A DNA stretch of 64,000 nt from Pseudomonas wadenswilerensis (GCF_900497695.1 NZ_UIDD01000007.1:310001-374000); one strand, 5' to 3'; counted from the first letter of the stretch, positions 52,662 to 62,679 are shown. The notes: generated by a model from the sequence alone, not told the origin. Translations and numbers: made by a program.

Positions 52662-53648
52662 TCAAACCTGGATGCGGATGATTTTGCGGATCCAGAAAAT
52701 CCCGATCAGCATCGCCACAAATGCCCCGATCACCATTTTCTGGCCCAGGGGTTCGTTGAGCAGCATGGGCAGGTACGTCGGGCTGGACAGTACAATCGCC
52801 GCAGACAATACAAAAGGCACGGAGACCAGTATCCAACCCGACATGCGCCCTTCGGCCGACAATGTCTTGATCTTGCGTTGAAAGCGAAAGCGCCCACGAA
52901 TCAGGCTGCTCAACCGTTCCAGTACTTCCGTCAGGTTGCCGCCGGTTTCGCGGTGGATCAGCACCGTGGTCACCAGCATCATCACGGTCATGCTCGGCAT
53001 GCGTTCGAGCAGGCCGAGCATGGCCCGACGCACATCGTTGCCGTAGTTGATATCGGCGAAGGTCAGGCCGAACTCATGGGCGACCGGCCCCTTGTGCTCC
53101 TCGGCCACCAACTGCAGGGTTTCGTTGAACGGATGACCGGCACGCAACGCCCGGCACATCGCATCCAGTGCATCGGGCAGGCCTTCCTCGAACTGGGCGA
53201 AGCGTTTGCCACGGTCGCGGGATATCTTCAGCACCGGCAGCCAGAACGCCAGCATGGCCGCAGGGACAGCCAACCACCAGAGTTGGCTGAACAGCCAAGC
53301 CAAGATCCCGCTTGCCAGCGCCAGGACCAACCCAAGCAACAGTACCCGGTAGGCGCGATAGTCATGCCCGGCTTGCTCGATCATCTGTGCCAGCGACTCC
53401 ATCGCCGGCAACTGCTCCAGACGGGCTTCCAACGGTGACAAGCGGCGCAGGTATTTCTGGCGCAGCACCGACTGCATGTTCACCTGGTTGTTGGCGGTTT
53501 CCAGCAGGTTCAGGCGGCTGCGGATACGCTTGCGTACCTTGCTGGCCTCACCAAACACCGGAACCGCCAGGCCCTGACTGAGCAGGAACATGGCGGTGAA
53601 CACCATGCCGAGGAACGCCAGAATAAATTCACTGGGAATTTGGCTCAT
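52662..53648 (-). CDS. tadB: Tad inner-membrane platform protein TadB
   Basis: 328 residues. Membrane segments near 10-28, 95-130 and at the C-terminus enclose an F-type domain (FAQFEEGLPDALDAMCRALR). Starts 2 bases after the tadA stop region, so the two are coupled. Platform partner of TadC. Confidence 0.92.
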   Translation of the reverse strand: MSQIPSEFILAFLGMVFTAMFLLSQGLAVPVFGEASKVRKRIRSRLNLLETANNQVNMQSVLRQKYLRRLSPLEARLEQLPAMESLAQMIEQAGHDYRAYRVLLLGLVLALASGILAWLFSQLWWLAVPAAMLAFWLPVLKISRDRGKRFAQFEEGLPDALDAMCRALRAGHPFNETLQLVAEEHKGPVAHEFGLTFADINYGNDVRRAMLGLLERMPSMTVMMLVTTVLIHRETGGNLTEVLERLSSLIRGRFRFQRKIKTLSAEGRMSGWILVSVPFVLSAAIVLSSPTYLPMLLNEPLGQKMVIGAFVAMLIGIFWIRKIIRIQV

Positions 53649-53650
53649 GT

Positions 53651-55084
53651 TTATCCCTCCATCCAGTCAGGCCGAAACAGGCTCAGCGGCAGTTCGATAC
53701 CGCGCCTGGCGAGCACATCGCGAAACGCCGGCACCATGCCGGTGGGGCGAAATTCACCGAGGACTTCACCGTGCTCACCAATACCGTTGCGCACGAAGGC
53801 GAAAATCTCGGTCATGGTGATGATTTCTCCCTCCATGCCGTTGATCTCCTGGACGCTGACCAGGCGCCGTGTGCCATCCTCCTGGCGCTCCAGCTGGATG
53901 ACGACGCTGAGGGCCGAAGCTATCTGCTGACGCATGGCCTTGATCGGAAAGGTCGCACCGGTCATCGAGACCATGTTCTCGATCCGGCCCAGGGCGTCGC
54001 GCGCGGTGTTGGCATGAATGGTGGTGAGCGAACCGTCGTGTCCGGTGTTCATTGCCGTCAACATATCCAGCGCTTCGGCGCCACGCACCTCGCCGATCAC
54101 GATGCGGTCAGGGCGCATACGCAGGCTGTTACGCACCAGTTCGCGCTGGCTCACCTCGCCCCTGCCCTCGATATTCGCGGGACGGGTTTCAAGGCGTACC
54201 ACATGGGGCTGTTGCAATTGCAACTCGGCCGAGTCTTCGATGGTAACGATCCGCTCGTTGTGCGGGATGAAGCTGGACAGCACGTTGAGCATGGTGGTCT
54301 TGCCACTGCCGGTACCGCCCGAGATCAGCACATTCATGCGGCCACGAACGATTGCCTTGAGCATCAGGGCAATGGAGGGCGTCAGAGTGCCCATTTTCAC
54401 CAGGCTCTCAGTGTTGAGCAGGTCCACGGCAAAGCGCCGGATCGACATGCTCGGCCCGTCGATGGCCAGGGGCGGGATAATGGCGTTGACCCGGGAACCG
54501 TCCTTCAGCCGGGCGTCCACCAGCGGTGACGACTCATCAATGCGCCGGCCCAGGCTGGAGACGATACGGTCAATGATGTTCAGCAGGTGGTGATTGTCGC
54601 GAAAATGCACATCGGTTCTCTGCAACTTGCCAAACCGCTCGACATACACCGAGTCAAACCCGTTGACCAGGATGTCGGACACGCTGTGGTCGGCCAACAG
54701 CGGTTCCAGGGGGCCAAGGCCAAGCACTTCGTCCGTGATCTGCTTGATGATCATTTGACGGCTGCTGGCACTGACCGGCGCCGAGTGCTCGTCGAGCAGG
54801 CGCTGACAGATCTCGCGGATCTGCCGCGTCGCTTCGGCAGGCTCCAGGGAATCGAGCAATGACAGGTCCATGACCTTGAGCAGTAATTGGTAGATCTTCT
54901 CCCGCCACTCGGTCTCCACCTGATTGAGCTTGGTCCGGGTTTCGTAGAGCACGTCCGGTATGGCGGCCTCCCAGGCCATGAGCACACTGGCGCAGTTTTC
55001 ACTGCCGGTCTGTACATCCTGAGCGTCTGCCGGAGCATTTTTGCCGGCATGCTGACGCAGGCGATTACGAAAGTCGCTGAGCAT
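53651..55084 (-). CDS. tadA: Tad secretion ATPase TadA/CpaF
   Basis: 477 residues. Walker A is [12 protein letters not shown], the Walker B region [20 protein letters not shown], and the His-box [13 protein letters not shown] long N-terminal helical domain precedes. It powers pilin assembly and, in relatives, disassembly. Lies 3 bases after tadZ. Confidence 0.95.
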   Translation of the reverse strand: MLSDFRNRLRQHAGKNAPADAQDVQTGSENCASVLMAWEAAIPDVLYETRTKLNQVETEWREKIYQLLLKVMDLSLLDSLEPAEATRQIREICQRLLDEHSAPVSASSRQMIIKQITDEVLGLGPLEPLLADHSVSDILVNGFDSVYVERFGKLQRTDVHFRDNHHLLNIIDRIVSSLGRRIDESSPLVDARLKDGSRVNAIIPPLAIDGPSMSIRRFAVDLLNTESLVKMGTLTPSIALMLKAIVRGRMNVLISGGTGSGKTTMLNVLSSFIPHNERIVTIEDSAELQLQQPHVVRLETRPANIEGRGEVSQRELVRNSLRMRPDRIVIGEVRGAEALDMLTAMNTGHDGSLTTIHANTARDALGRIENMVSMTGATFPIKAMRQQIASALSVVIQLERQEDGTRRLVSVQEINGMEGEIITMTEIFAFVRNGIGEHGEVLGEFRPTGMVPAFRDVLARRGIELPLSLFRPDWMEG

Positions 55085-55087
55085 GGC

Positions 55088-56305
55088 TTACCCTCCGAAC
55101 AAACGGCTAAAGGTACGTTTAAACAGCCCCCGCTCGCTGGCCACCACCCCGATCAGGTTCTGGTTCAGCTCACGCAAGGCTAAAGTCACGGCTGCACGCG
55201 GCGCATGGACCTCCAGCGGTACACCGCTGTTCTGGCTTTCACTGACCACCGAATAGTCGTTGGGGAGCTTCTGCACGTCGGTGCAGCGCAGGGCCTCGGT
55301 AATGTCCTTGAGGCTGACCGGCGAGGTTTTGTTGTAGCGATTGACCACCACCTGCAAGCGATTGCCCTGCACACCCAAGTCGTCGCGCAGGATGCGTGTC
55401 AGGCGCGTGCCGTCTTTCAGGTGGCTGAGACTCTGTTGCATCACGATGTAGATCCGGTCCGCCTGCTCCAGCGTGACGCCTGTGAGGTGGTCGATTTGCC
55501 GCGGCAAATCCACCACCACCCAGTCATAGGTACTGCGCGCCAGCCGCAACAGGCTTTCCAGTTGCTCCAGGCGCACATCCTGCGACAGGCACAGTTCACC
55601 CGTACGGCCACTGAGGACATGCAGGGTCGGGCTGAAGTGGCTGCAGAAACCGCGCAAGGCGATGCTGTCCAGCTCGTCGACCTGTTTCAACACTTCCATG
55701 TGGCTGTGTGTCGGCAGTACATCCAGGCAGTGGGCCACCGTGCCGAACTGCAGGTCCAGGTCCAGCAGCAGGGTTCTGCCACCGCGGATGCTCAGCTGAT
55801 GGGCCAGATTACAGGCCAGCATGGTGGCGCCCGATCCGCCCTTGGCATTCATCACCGCCACCAGCTTGCCGCCTGTGCCCTGTTCGGCATGGACCTCCAG
55901 CAACATGCGGTTGATTGCCGCCTGCAGGTCGTCAGCCGCCACTGGCTCGGGCAAGAAATCCCGGGCGCCGGCCTGCATCGCCATGCGCATGCCTTCACGT
56001 TCATCCAGCGGGCCGCAGACCAACAGTGGCGGTCGCTCTTTGAGCGGATGCTGTAGCAGGGCCGCCAGCTCCTCACGCCACAAGTGGCTGACCCGCAACA
56101 GCAACAGATCAGGCATCTGTTCCAGCCCATACAGCGGGTCGGTGTGACCGTTGCTGACCAGGCGCGTGTTGACGTTCAGGTTGGGCAGGCACTGGCTCAA
56201 CGTTTTCAGATGGTTCAACGCAGTCACGTCACGTCCACTGATCAATAGGCGCATGCCTGTTTTTTCAGTCACGCTGGCGACGGGAGCTTCTTTGGTATTT
56301 AGCAT
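55088..56305 (-). CDS. tadZ: TadZ/CpaE ParA-like localisation protein
   Basis: 405 residues. The N-terminal 140 residues are a degenerate receiver-like domain, and the ATPase part has a deviant Walker motif (VMNAKGGSGATMLACNLA) and LLLDLDLQFG. It places the Tad machine at the pole in other species. Overlaps the upstream TadE-like gene by 7 bp. Confidence 0.9.
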   Translation of the reverse strand: MLNTKEAPVASVTEKTGMRLLISGRDVTALNHLKTLSQCLPNLNVNTRLVSNGHTDPLYGLEQMPDLLLLRVSHLWREELAALLQHPLKERPPLLVCGPLDEREGMRMAMQAGARDFLPEPVAADDLQAAINRMLLEVHAEQGTGGKLVAVMNAKGGSGATMLACNLAHQLSIRGGRTLLLDLDLQFGTVAHCLDVLPTHSHMEVLKQVDELDSIALRGFCSHFSPTLHVLSGRTGELCLSQDVRLEQLESLLRLARSTYDWVVVDLPRQIDHLTGVTLEQADRIYIVMQQSLSHLKDGTRLTRILRDDLGVQGNRLQVVVNRYNKTSPVSLKDITEALRCTDVQKLPNDYSVVSESQNSGVPLEVHAPRAAVTLALRELNQNLIGVVASERGLFKRTFSRLFGG

Positions 56306-56805
56306 GGCGTAATCTCCGGGGTGACTCCCGCCTCGGGTTGCCGACCAAGGCTTTCACGCGGCACGGTCGACCTGTACACCGGCAGGGTGAACCCCTGACC
56401 GAACCCGGGGATCAACAGCTTGAAGGTGAAGTTGCTCAGCTGTAACTGGATGTAGCGAATGGCTCGAAAGCCGCTGGCGCCGCTGAGATCGCCGGGGCTG
56501 GCGACCACCGCACCGTCCTCGTCCAGGTAGACCAGGTTCAGGTTGGCCGTGGCCAGGTTGCCGATCAGACTGCTCGTGCCACTGTTACCGGCCGCATTGA
56601 AAATGGCCCGACGCAAAATGACCGGATCGTGGATATCGCACACCGCCGCCAGGCGGGCACCGCGGCGTACGCTTTCATTCAGCGCGTTGACGGTGAAGTA
56701 CAGCCGACCCATTTCCAGCACGCCGAACAGCAAGGTGAAAAACACCAGGCTGGTAATCGCGAACTCAACGACATACACACCGCGCATACGCTTGAGATTC
56801 ATCAT
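56299..56805 (-). CDS. TadE/TadF-like pseudopilin
   Basis: 168 residues. Pre-pilin-type N-terminus: short basic head, then GVYVVEFAITSLVFFTLLFG with the conserved Glu. Overlaps the upstream TadE-like gene in an ATGA arrangement. It is probably TadF; the distinction from TadE is by position. Confidence 0.8.
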   Translation of the reverse strand: MMNLKRMRGVYVVEFAITSLVFFTLLFGVLEMGRLYFTVNALNESVRRGARLAAVCDIHDPVILRRAIFNAAGNSGTSSLIGNLATANLNLVYLDEDGAVVASPGDLSGASGFRAIRYIQLQLSNFTFKLLIPGFGQGFTLPVYRSTVPRESLGRQPEAGVTPEITPC

Positions 56806-57272
56806 AAGGCCCTCATCACCACGGTAGAGGTCAACGTCAGGCCAAGCGGTTCGCTCTGGCCATAGAACGCAGGGATTGCGCTACCGATCACCGGCAAGAA
56901 GGTGTAGTTGATACTGACCTGGATGTGATCAGTGCCCACCGCCGTCACCGAGACATTTCCGGTGGTCAGCCCCGGTACCACCGCCGGGTAGCCGTTGGGG
57001 TTGGCCGGCACGCCGTACACCGCGACGCTCCGGGCCTGGGCGCGAAGCGCGTCGCTCACTTCGACCTTGCCCAAGGTTGCATTCCAGGCCTGGCCGGCGA
57101 CAAAACGTCCGGCATCACGACTGGCTTGCATCAGGCTGTTGTACTGGAACAACATGCGCCCGAACTCACCGAAGGCGAACAGCATCAGCAACAGCAGCGG
57201 CAGCGTAATCACCATTTCCACCATCGCCAGCCCACGCTGGGCCTTCGGCGGCTTGCGTCCACGGTGTCCCAT
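56802..57272 (-). CDS. tadE: TadE-like pseudopilin
   Basis: 156 residues. Basic head, then RGLAMVEMVITLPLLLLMLF with the Glu at the expected position and a periplasmic C-terminal domain. A minor pilin of the Tad system. Confidence 0.82.
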   Translation of the reverse strand: MGHRGRKPPKAQRGLAMVEMVITLPLLLLMLFAFGEFGRMLFQYNSLMQASRDAGRFVAGQAWNATLGKVEVSDALRAQARSVAVYGVPANPNGYPAVVPGLTTGNVSVTAVGTDHIQVSINYTFLPVIGSAIPAFYGQSEPLGLTLTSTVVMRAL

Positions 57273-57280
57273 AAGGCCTC

Positions 57281-58624
57281 CTAAGAGTCGGTACTCGGTG
57301 TCTGGCTGTTATCGATATAGGTTTTGTACAACTGAATGATCTGCGGGCCGGCGTCGTTGACAGGATTGGGGCCGGGCACATTGTCGCCCTCGCACTGTTT
57401 GACGAACTGGCCGAATATCTGCGCCGAGTTGCCCTGTTGATTGGCCGGTTGCATCACGTAATAGCAGCCGAAACTCAACACCGGAATCGACGACGCCCCG
57501 TCGTTCTTGCCAGAGCAATTACCGATCACCACTTTCAGAATCCGCCGCTCGAACGCGCCGTTGCCGAGGCAGCCGCCGCCTGTGCCGGCAACACAAGCGG
57601 CAGAGGCCCGTACCCAGTCGTTGTAGTCGTACAGGGCTTCACCACTGGCCGTGACCAGGTTGCCATTGGTGGAGGTGATGGTCTGATTGTTGTACTGGAT
57701 CTGTTCCGGTGTACCGGTGTACGTCAACGACTTGTCGTTGGCCGTAATCACCAGGTCCGGCGGATACTCTGCTGCGCTGAGGCCACCTGAATATTGGTTG
57801 AAGCGCGTATTCAGGCCTTGCGAGGCAGGCCCGACGGTGTTGCCCGGTTTGGTCAGGACGTTGTCGCCGACGCTATTGCACTGATTGATGCCGCCCGCCA
57901 GGCCTTGCCTCACGGTGTTGCCACCCGAGCCGAAGTCGAGCAGCTGAAAATTGCCGGGGCCGATTGCCGAGCTGTTGTTCGCCGCCGTTTTCAACACTTG
58001 CAAATCACCGTACTTGAACCCCCAGAACATCCCGGCAGCGGGGTCGTTCTTGCTCGGGTCGCCACACACCATCAGCGGCGTGATATTACAAGGGCTGGCA
58101 GGGCTGGGGCCGGCGGTGGCCACCGCGGCCACGGCCTTGTTCGGGGCAACGCCGTCGCCGATTGCCTTCAGCATGCCCCAGAAAAAACCGCTCAGCGGGT
58201 AACTGGCGACCGATACCCGTACATAGCTCGCATTGGCCGGGCCCGGAAAGGAAAAAGGCCCATAGACACTGGCAGACAGCTCCACCGTGGCGAAGCCGGA
58301 AGCATTATTACCAACCGCGTTGGCCAGTTCCTTGTTGCCACTGGCATTGGCATTAAGTGTCAGTGTGTCCAGGGCAGCGGCTTGCGTGAGGCTGGCGGCG
58401 CCGGTCGCACCGTGCACCTCGCTGAGCGTCTTGGCCCCGCTCAGGGCTGCGGCATCGACAGCATTTTGCAGCCGGGCCTTGTTTACCAGCATATGGCCGC
58501 CGTCCAGCGCCAGAGCCCCCATCAACAAGATGGCGGCCATGGCGATCACCGCCAGCACAATAATCGTTCCGCGCTGTTGCCCTGGAAACGCACGGAGTGG
58601 TTGGTGGATACGTGCTCTCATCAT
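57281..58624 (-). CDS. tadG: TadG-like pilus protein
   Basis: 447 residues from the ATG at 58624 (GGAGGG 5 bases upstream). N-terminal membrane helix GTIIVLAVIAMAAILLMGAL followed by ALDGGHMLVNKARLQNAVDA, the TadG_N pattern, and a large periplasmic domain rich in Gly and Asn with several Cys. No von Willebrand MIDAS motif was seen. Confidence 0.85.
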   Translation of the reverse strand: MMRARIHQPLRAFPGQQRGTIIVLAVIAMAAILLMGALALDGGHMLVNKARLQNAVDAAALSGAKTLSEVHGATGAASLTQAAALDTLTLNANASGNKELANAVGNNASGFATVELSASVYGPFSFPGPANASYVRVSVASYPLSGFFWGMLKAIGDGVAPNKAVAAVATAGPSPASPCNITPLMVCGDPSKNDPAAGMFWGFKYGDLQVLKTAANNSSAIGPGNFQLLDFGSGGNTVRQGLAGGINQCNSVGDNVLTKPGNTVGPASQGLNTRFNQYSGGLSAAEYPPDLVITANDKSLTYTGTPEQIQYNNQTITSTNGNLVTASGEALYDYNDWVRASAACVAGTGGGCLGNGAFERRILKVVIGNCSGKNDGASSIPVLSFGCYYVMQPANQQGNSAQIFGQFVKQCEGDNVPGPNPVNDAGPQIIQLYKTYIDNSQTPSTDS

Positions 58625-58733
58625 CAAGCCCTCCAGAGTTCTGCCGACCTTGATCTGCAGGGTGCCGTCGCCCACCACCGCCAAGCGACGACGCTACCTG
58701 GCGGGCGATGCCTTCAACGGTTGCGCCTGTCAG

Positions 58734-59537
58734 CTACAGGGTGTTCACACGTTTGACTTCGATACCGCGGATCAGCGTGATGCCACTTACGCCAGGTTCG
58801 CTCTTGCGCTGGACGATCTGCTTGACCGGTGGCACTGGCGCAACCTGGGCCAGCTCCACTGGCTTGGCGACCGCGGGCAGTTTGTTGTTGTCCAGTGGAT
58901 TGCGCAGGGCCAGTTGCAGCTTCCCGTCCGTCATGCCCTTGACCAGCAGTTCTGCCTGATCGGGGGTCATTTCCAGGGTGACTGCACGTACCACCACCGG
59001 CTGGGTCTTGTCGGTACTGGCGGTCTGGTCCACGGCCAGTACCCGCAAGTCCTCCAGAATGGTGCGGGACTCGGCGTTGCCGGTGTTACCTGTCTGCTTG
59101 GTCGCCAGGACATCGACCCGATTACCCGGCAAGAGGAACCCACCCACCCCCACCACATCATCCACGCGTACCGAAATCGCACGCTTGGTGGGTTCGATCA
59201 GCGAGGCCAGCGTGCTCCCGCCCAGGTGCGCGGCCAGACGCGCACCGCGCACGATATCGCCGTTCAACATGGAGAACGTGGCGATTTTGCCGACGACCTT
59301 GTCGATGGCGTCAAAGGCATCGTCGGGTACCGTGTCCTTGGGCATGCGCACCAGTGTCACCTGCTGCGCCTCGACCATTTGCCCGAAAGCGATTTCCACG
59401 GTGGCCACCACCACGTTCTGCTGATTATCGTCGGGGCTGGCGTTGAGTCGGGCACTGAGCCAGGTGTTGGCCATCCACGCGGCGCCCAACCCCAGGATCA
59501 CGGACAAGGCAATCAAGATGAAAGTACGAGAACTCAT
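58734..59537 (-). CDS. rcpC: RcpC/CpaB pilus protein
   Basis: 267 residues. One N-terminal membrane helix, a SAF domain (VVVATVEIAFGQMVEAQQVT), and the RcpC-type end (ITLIRGIEVKRVNTL). It links periplasm and secretin. Stands between tadG and the AAA ATPase gene. Confidence 0.9.
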   Translation of the reverse strand: MSSRTFILIALSVILGLGAAWMANTWLSARLNASPDDNQQNVVVATVEIAFGQMVEAQQVTLVRMPKDTVPDDAFDAIDKVVGKIATFSMLNGDIVRGARLAAHLGGSTLASLIEPTKRAISVRVDDVVGVGGFLLPGNRVDVLATKQTGNTGNAESRTILEDLRVLAVDQTASTDKTQPVVVRAVTLEMTPDQAELLVKGMTDGKLQLALRNPLDNNKLPAVAKPVELAQVAPVPPVKQIVQRKSEPGVSGITLIRGIEVKRVNTL

Positions 59538-59553
59538 GGCGGTGTCTCCTTAT

Positions 59554-60882
59554 CTATCCAAGGAAGTCGAGCTGTACGAAATAGTTGTGCCATGCCCACT
59601 CCAGTTCCTGCGCCGATAACGGCCCGCTGCCGCCCAGGTAACGCTGGCGGTCGATGGCCATGTTCAACAGGTCACGTGGGTGGCAAGGCACCAGCGGCAT
59701 GTTTTCAACGCCGTAGAGTTCCTGCAGCACGTAATGCAGTAGCTGCGGATCGTAAGAAACACCCAGTCGCTCACTCTCCTGGCGCCAGATGCGTTCGTAT
59801 TCTTCGGGTTTCAGGTAACCGAACTGCAGCTTGTAGCCAATGCGCCGTAAAAACGCTTCGTCGGCCAGCTCCAGCGGATTGAGGTTGGTGGAAAACACCA
59901 GGATCAGGTCGAATGGCAGCTCACAGTGCCGCCCACCGCCGAGGTTGAGGAAGTCGCGTTTCTCCTCCATCGGCACGATCCAGCGGTTGAACAGCTCGGC
60001 CGGCGACATGCGTTGACGCCCCATGTCATCGATGACAAACAGGCCATTGCTGGCTTTGAGCTGCAAGGGTGCCTGGTACTGACGCGTGGAAGGGTCGTAG
60101 CGCACATCCAGCTGGTCCATGCTCAACTCGCCGCCGGTAATGATGACCGGGCGTTCACAGCGCAGTAGCCGGCGATCGACCCCTTCATCGAGCAGCAGAT
60201 TGTTCTGCAGTTCATCGTCGCCACCCAGGCGCCGGTGTACCTGCGGATCGTAAATCTCGATCACCGAATCGTTGATCGCAATGGCATGTGGTACCCAGAT
60301 GGCTTCATCAAACAGGCGAATCAGGCGGCTGCTGACATAGGTTTTGCCAGTGCCCGCCGGCCCGTAAATCATGATTGCGCGGCCAGAATTGAGCGCCACC
60401 CCCAGTTGGTCGAGCATGCTTTGCGCCAGGACCACCCCGCCAAAGGCCTGTTGCATGTCTTGGGCGTTGATACGACCGTGGTGAATGGTCTGCATTTTCA
60501 GCAGCGTGCGATAGTTACTCACCGGAAAGGGTGCCGCACCGATGTACCCGCTGCGCGCCAATGCATCACGGGCGGCGCTGCGACCGCGTTCAGTCAGCCC
60601 GTAGCGCAAGGCTTGACCACCGGCTTGCCCGAGAATTTCGACCCGACCGTCCTTGCGCAGGAAGGTCAGTATTTCTTCAAGTACCGCGCCTGTCAGTGCC
60701 AGGCGTTCCACCAGCCGCGACATGTCCAGCACGCCGGCATCGTGCAGATGCTTGCAGACCAGATCACCGAGCAAGTTGTCCGCCAGCCCGGTTTCACGGA
60801 TGGTGCGTGGCTGTGGCGCCAACCGCTGCACGACTTGTTCGCGCTCATCGTGAGTGACGCTGCTGTTGCTGATGGCGTACAT
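59554..60882 (-). CDS. AAA ATPase of the Tad locus
   Basis: 442 residues. A winged-helix-like N-terminal region (about 30-120) precedes an AAA module: Walker A IMIYGPAGTGKTYVS, Walker B GLFVIDDMGRQRMS, sensor 1 LILVFSTNLNP and FLRRIGYKLQF. It is not one of the canonical Tad proteins. It lies between tadV and rcpC, 17 and 15 bp apart, so it belongs to the operon. It may be a regulator or chaperone; related ATPases occur in other Pseudomonas Tad loci as far as I know. Confidence 0.82.
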   Translation of the reverse strand: MYAISNSSVTHDEREQVVQRLAPQPRTIRETGLADNLLGDLVCKHLHDAGVLDMSRLVERLALTGAVLEEILTFLRKDGRVEILGQAGGQALRYGLTERGRSAARDALARSGYIGAAPFPVSNYRTLLKMQTIHHGRINAQDMQQAFGGVVLAQSMLDQLGVALNSGRAIMIYGPAGTGKTYVSSRLIRLFDEAIWVPHAIAINDSVIEIYDPQVHRRLGGDDELQNNLLLDEGVDRRLLRCERPVIITGGELSMDQLDVRYDPSTRQYQAPLQLKASNGLFVIDDMGRQRMSPAELFNRWIVPMEEKRDFLNLGGGRHCELPFDLILVFSTNLNPLELADEAFLRRIGYKLQFGYLKPEEYERIWRQESERLGVSYDPQLLHYVLQELYGVENMPLVPCHPRDLLNMAIDRQRYLGGSGPLSAQELEWAWHNYFVQLDFLG

Positions 60883-60896
60883 AGTGTTCTCCTGAC

Positions 60897-61415
60897 CTAC
60901 TGGCCGAAGGGCAGCCAGAAGACACTGGTCAAAGTGCCGAGCAGGACTGCGACTGAATAGGGAAAGGGCTTGCCTGCCACTTCATCAACCGCTGGCGAGA
61001 AATAGGCCCTGGCTCTCAACATCAGCCAGTAGCGCCCCATGGTCTGCTGTACTTGACCACGCACGAGGACAATCAATATTCCGCATAGACCGCCGGCTAT
61101 CAGGCTGAACAGCGCGGCCCAAAGGGCGTCAAGCGGAGTAAGAAAGGCGCCGACCATGGCCATTAATTTGACGTCACCGGCCGCCATCCCCCCAAAGGCA
61201 TACATCGGGAGAAAAACGGCAAAACCGATCAGCATGCCCAGCGCCCCATAACCGAACCCGATGACACCCAAGGTGTAAACCTGGCCGGCCAAACCCAGAC
61301 CCAAGCCCAGCAAGACCAAGAGGTTGGGTATGCGGTGATGGCGAAGATCGCTCAGCACCGCTATACCCAGCAGCCCCAGCAACGATGCAATTGCGACTGA
61401 TTGCTCCATGCTCAT
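60897..61415 (-). CDS. tadV: Tad prepilin peptidase TadV/CpaA
   Basis: 172 residues from the ATG at 61415 (GAGGG 8 bases upstream). A24 aspartic peptidase with catalytic Asp in AVLSDLRHHRIPN and in GGMAAGDVKLMAMVG. Several membrane segments. It removes the leader from the Flp pilins and TadE/F. Lies 30 bp after flp1. Confidence 0.9.
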   Translation of the reverse strand: MSMEQSVAIASLLGLLGIAVLSDLRHHRIPNLLVLLGLGLGLAGQVYTLGVIGFGYGALGMLIGFAVFLPMYAFGGMAAGDVKLMAMVGAFLTPLDALWAALFSLIAGGLCGILIVLVRGQVQQTMGRYWLMLRARAYFSPAVDEVAGKPFPYSVAVLLGTLTSVFWLPFGQ

Positions 61416-61444
61416 GACTGCAACCCTCTGTGGACGGTGGGGTG

Positions 61445-61636
61445 TTAGCAAGTTTTGCCTGTGACTGCGCAGCCCAGGCTGGTAATGGCAGTTTTTACGT
61501 TAGTTCCCAGCGTGGTGAATGCGGTGACCGCGCCCAGGGTGATCAACCCACCCGCCACCGCATATTCCACAATGGTCAGGCCATCTTCGTCTTTGAGGAA
61601 CTTCACTACCGACGTCTTGATCGATTGCAGATTCAT
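61445..61636 (-). CDS. flp: Flp-type pilin, copy 1
   Basis: 63 residues from the ATG at 61636 (GAGGTGAG upstream). The leader is cut after G19; the mature protein starts LTIVEYAVAGG with Glu at 5 and Tyr at 6, and has two Cys near the end (LGCAVTGKTC). Main subunit of the Flp pilus. Nearly identical to the copy at 62310. Confidence 0.93.
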   Translation of the reverse strand: MNLQSIKTSVVKFLKDEDGLTIVEYAVAGGLITLGAVTAFTTLGTNVKTAITSLGCAVTGKTC

Positions 61637-61718
61637 TTTGCTCACCTCATTCAGTTTGTTTTTTTAGAGCAGCACTTTTCGTACTGCCTGGGTGAACATT
61701 AGTCAGTAGTACAACCCA

Positions 61719-61758
61719 GGGGTTAGGAGTTTTTTGCTCAACGCTAGGAGTTTTTTGC
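61719..61758. promoter_or_regulatory. Shared element upstream of flp1
   Basis: GGGGTTAGGAGTTTTTT then, after about 9 bases, CTAGGAGTTTTTTGC on the plus strand, 83-122 bp before the flp1 start. The same pattern stands at the same distance upstream of flp2. A two-half, same-orientation site suits an AraC- or response-regulator-type activator. Confidence 0.6.
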
Positions 61759-62309
61759 GAGTTTTTTGCGGTATTAACCGCGTAAGAAAAAAACACTAAG
61801 CACACCGTCTGAAACCCTAACGCAAGCGATCAATAGGAAATAACTTACATAACGCTGCAACCTAATCGCAGGCGAAACTCGGTCGCTTCCCGCTACCCGG
61901 CAAAGACCCGAAACAGTGCCAATACGCCGAGAAACAAATCTCGCCAATACGGTCTAAGCCAGCGTTTTCTTATCAGGATTTGATCTGCTCGCAGGCAACA
62001 CAACGACGATACTGGTCAACGAGGAAGAAATATCAGGAGCGGGGCCAGGACAGTGAAGTCTGACGCGCCAAGAGACTGGATTGTTGGGGGGGCTCGGCAC
62101 GCAGGCCTTTAGCCTGCAGCGCCGCGGCTGAGAAGACTCCACCTTGTCCGAACGGGATCATGGTTAACCAACCAGGCAGAGTCCATATGATGCGTTTTTA
62201 TCCTCGCGACACGTCCCTCAGCCTGTGGCCAGGTGTTCGTCGCCGCCACGGCCCAGAGGCTAGCAAGCTGCTTGCGCTCCGGGCGGGGCCGACGATGCGT
62301 GTTGTGGCA
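61759..62309. other. Gene-free stretch between the two flp genes
   Basis: About 550 bp with no convincing frame. A GC-rich part near 62080-62130 may form hairpins, possibly ending the flp2 transcript. Confidence 0.35.
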
Positions 62310-62501
62310 CTAGCAAGGGGTGCCTTTGACTGCACAACCCAAACTGGTAATGGCGGTACTCACGTTACCCCCCAGTGTCACGAAAGCGGCCACGGCACCC
62401 AGTGTAATCAAACCACCCGCTACCGCGTATTCCACAATAGTCAGGCCTTCTTCGTCCTTGATGAATTTCAGCACCGACGTTTTGATCGATTGCAGATTCA
62501 T
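62310..62501 (-). CDS. flp: Flp-type pilin, copy 2
   Basis: 63 residues from the ATG at 62501 (GAGGTGAA upstream). Same leader and G^LTIVEYAVAGG cleavage site as copy 1; the differences lie in the leader, the middle and the last residues. Followed by a 550-bp gap, so it may be transcribed apart from the main operon. Confidence 0.92.
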   Translation of the reverse strand: MNLQSIKTSVLKFIKDEEGLTIVEYAVAGGLITLGAVAAFVTLGGNVSTAITSLGCAVKGTPC

Positions 62502-62585
62502 TTTATTCACCTCATCTAAGTTCTATTGGCCGAGGCGGAGACTTAGTGTGCCGCCTGTTTGAATCCTAGTCAGGAGACATAACGA

Positions 62586-62625
62586 GGGGTTAGGAGTTTT
62601 TTATTGAACACTAGGATTATTTTGC
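62586..62625. promoter_or_regulatory. Shared element upstream of flp2
   Basis: GGGGTTAGGAGTTTTTT then CTAGGATTATTTTGC on the plus strand, 85-124 bp before the flp2 start and 55-95 bp before the divergent AraC gene. Counterpart of the element at 61719-61758. Confidence 0.6.
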
Positions 62626-62679
62626 AGCGCTGACTGCCCGGCGAGGTTGAGAAAACAGAAGCAAGGAAGGAATGAGAAG

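Noticed and set aside
51591..53438. 615-codon open frame on the plus strand
   Set aside because: It lies exactly opposite tadC and tadB and is rich in His, Gln and Arg, as expected for the shadow of high-GC coding DNA.
57794..59882. Plus-strand frames of 320 and 531 codons
   Set aside because: Shadows of tadG and rcpC on the other strand.
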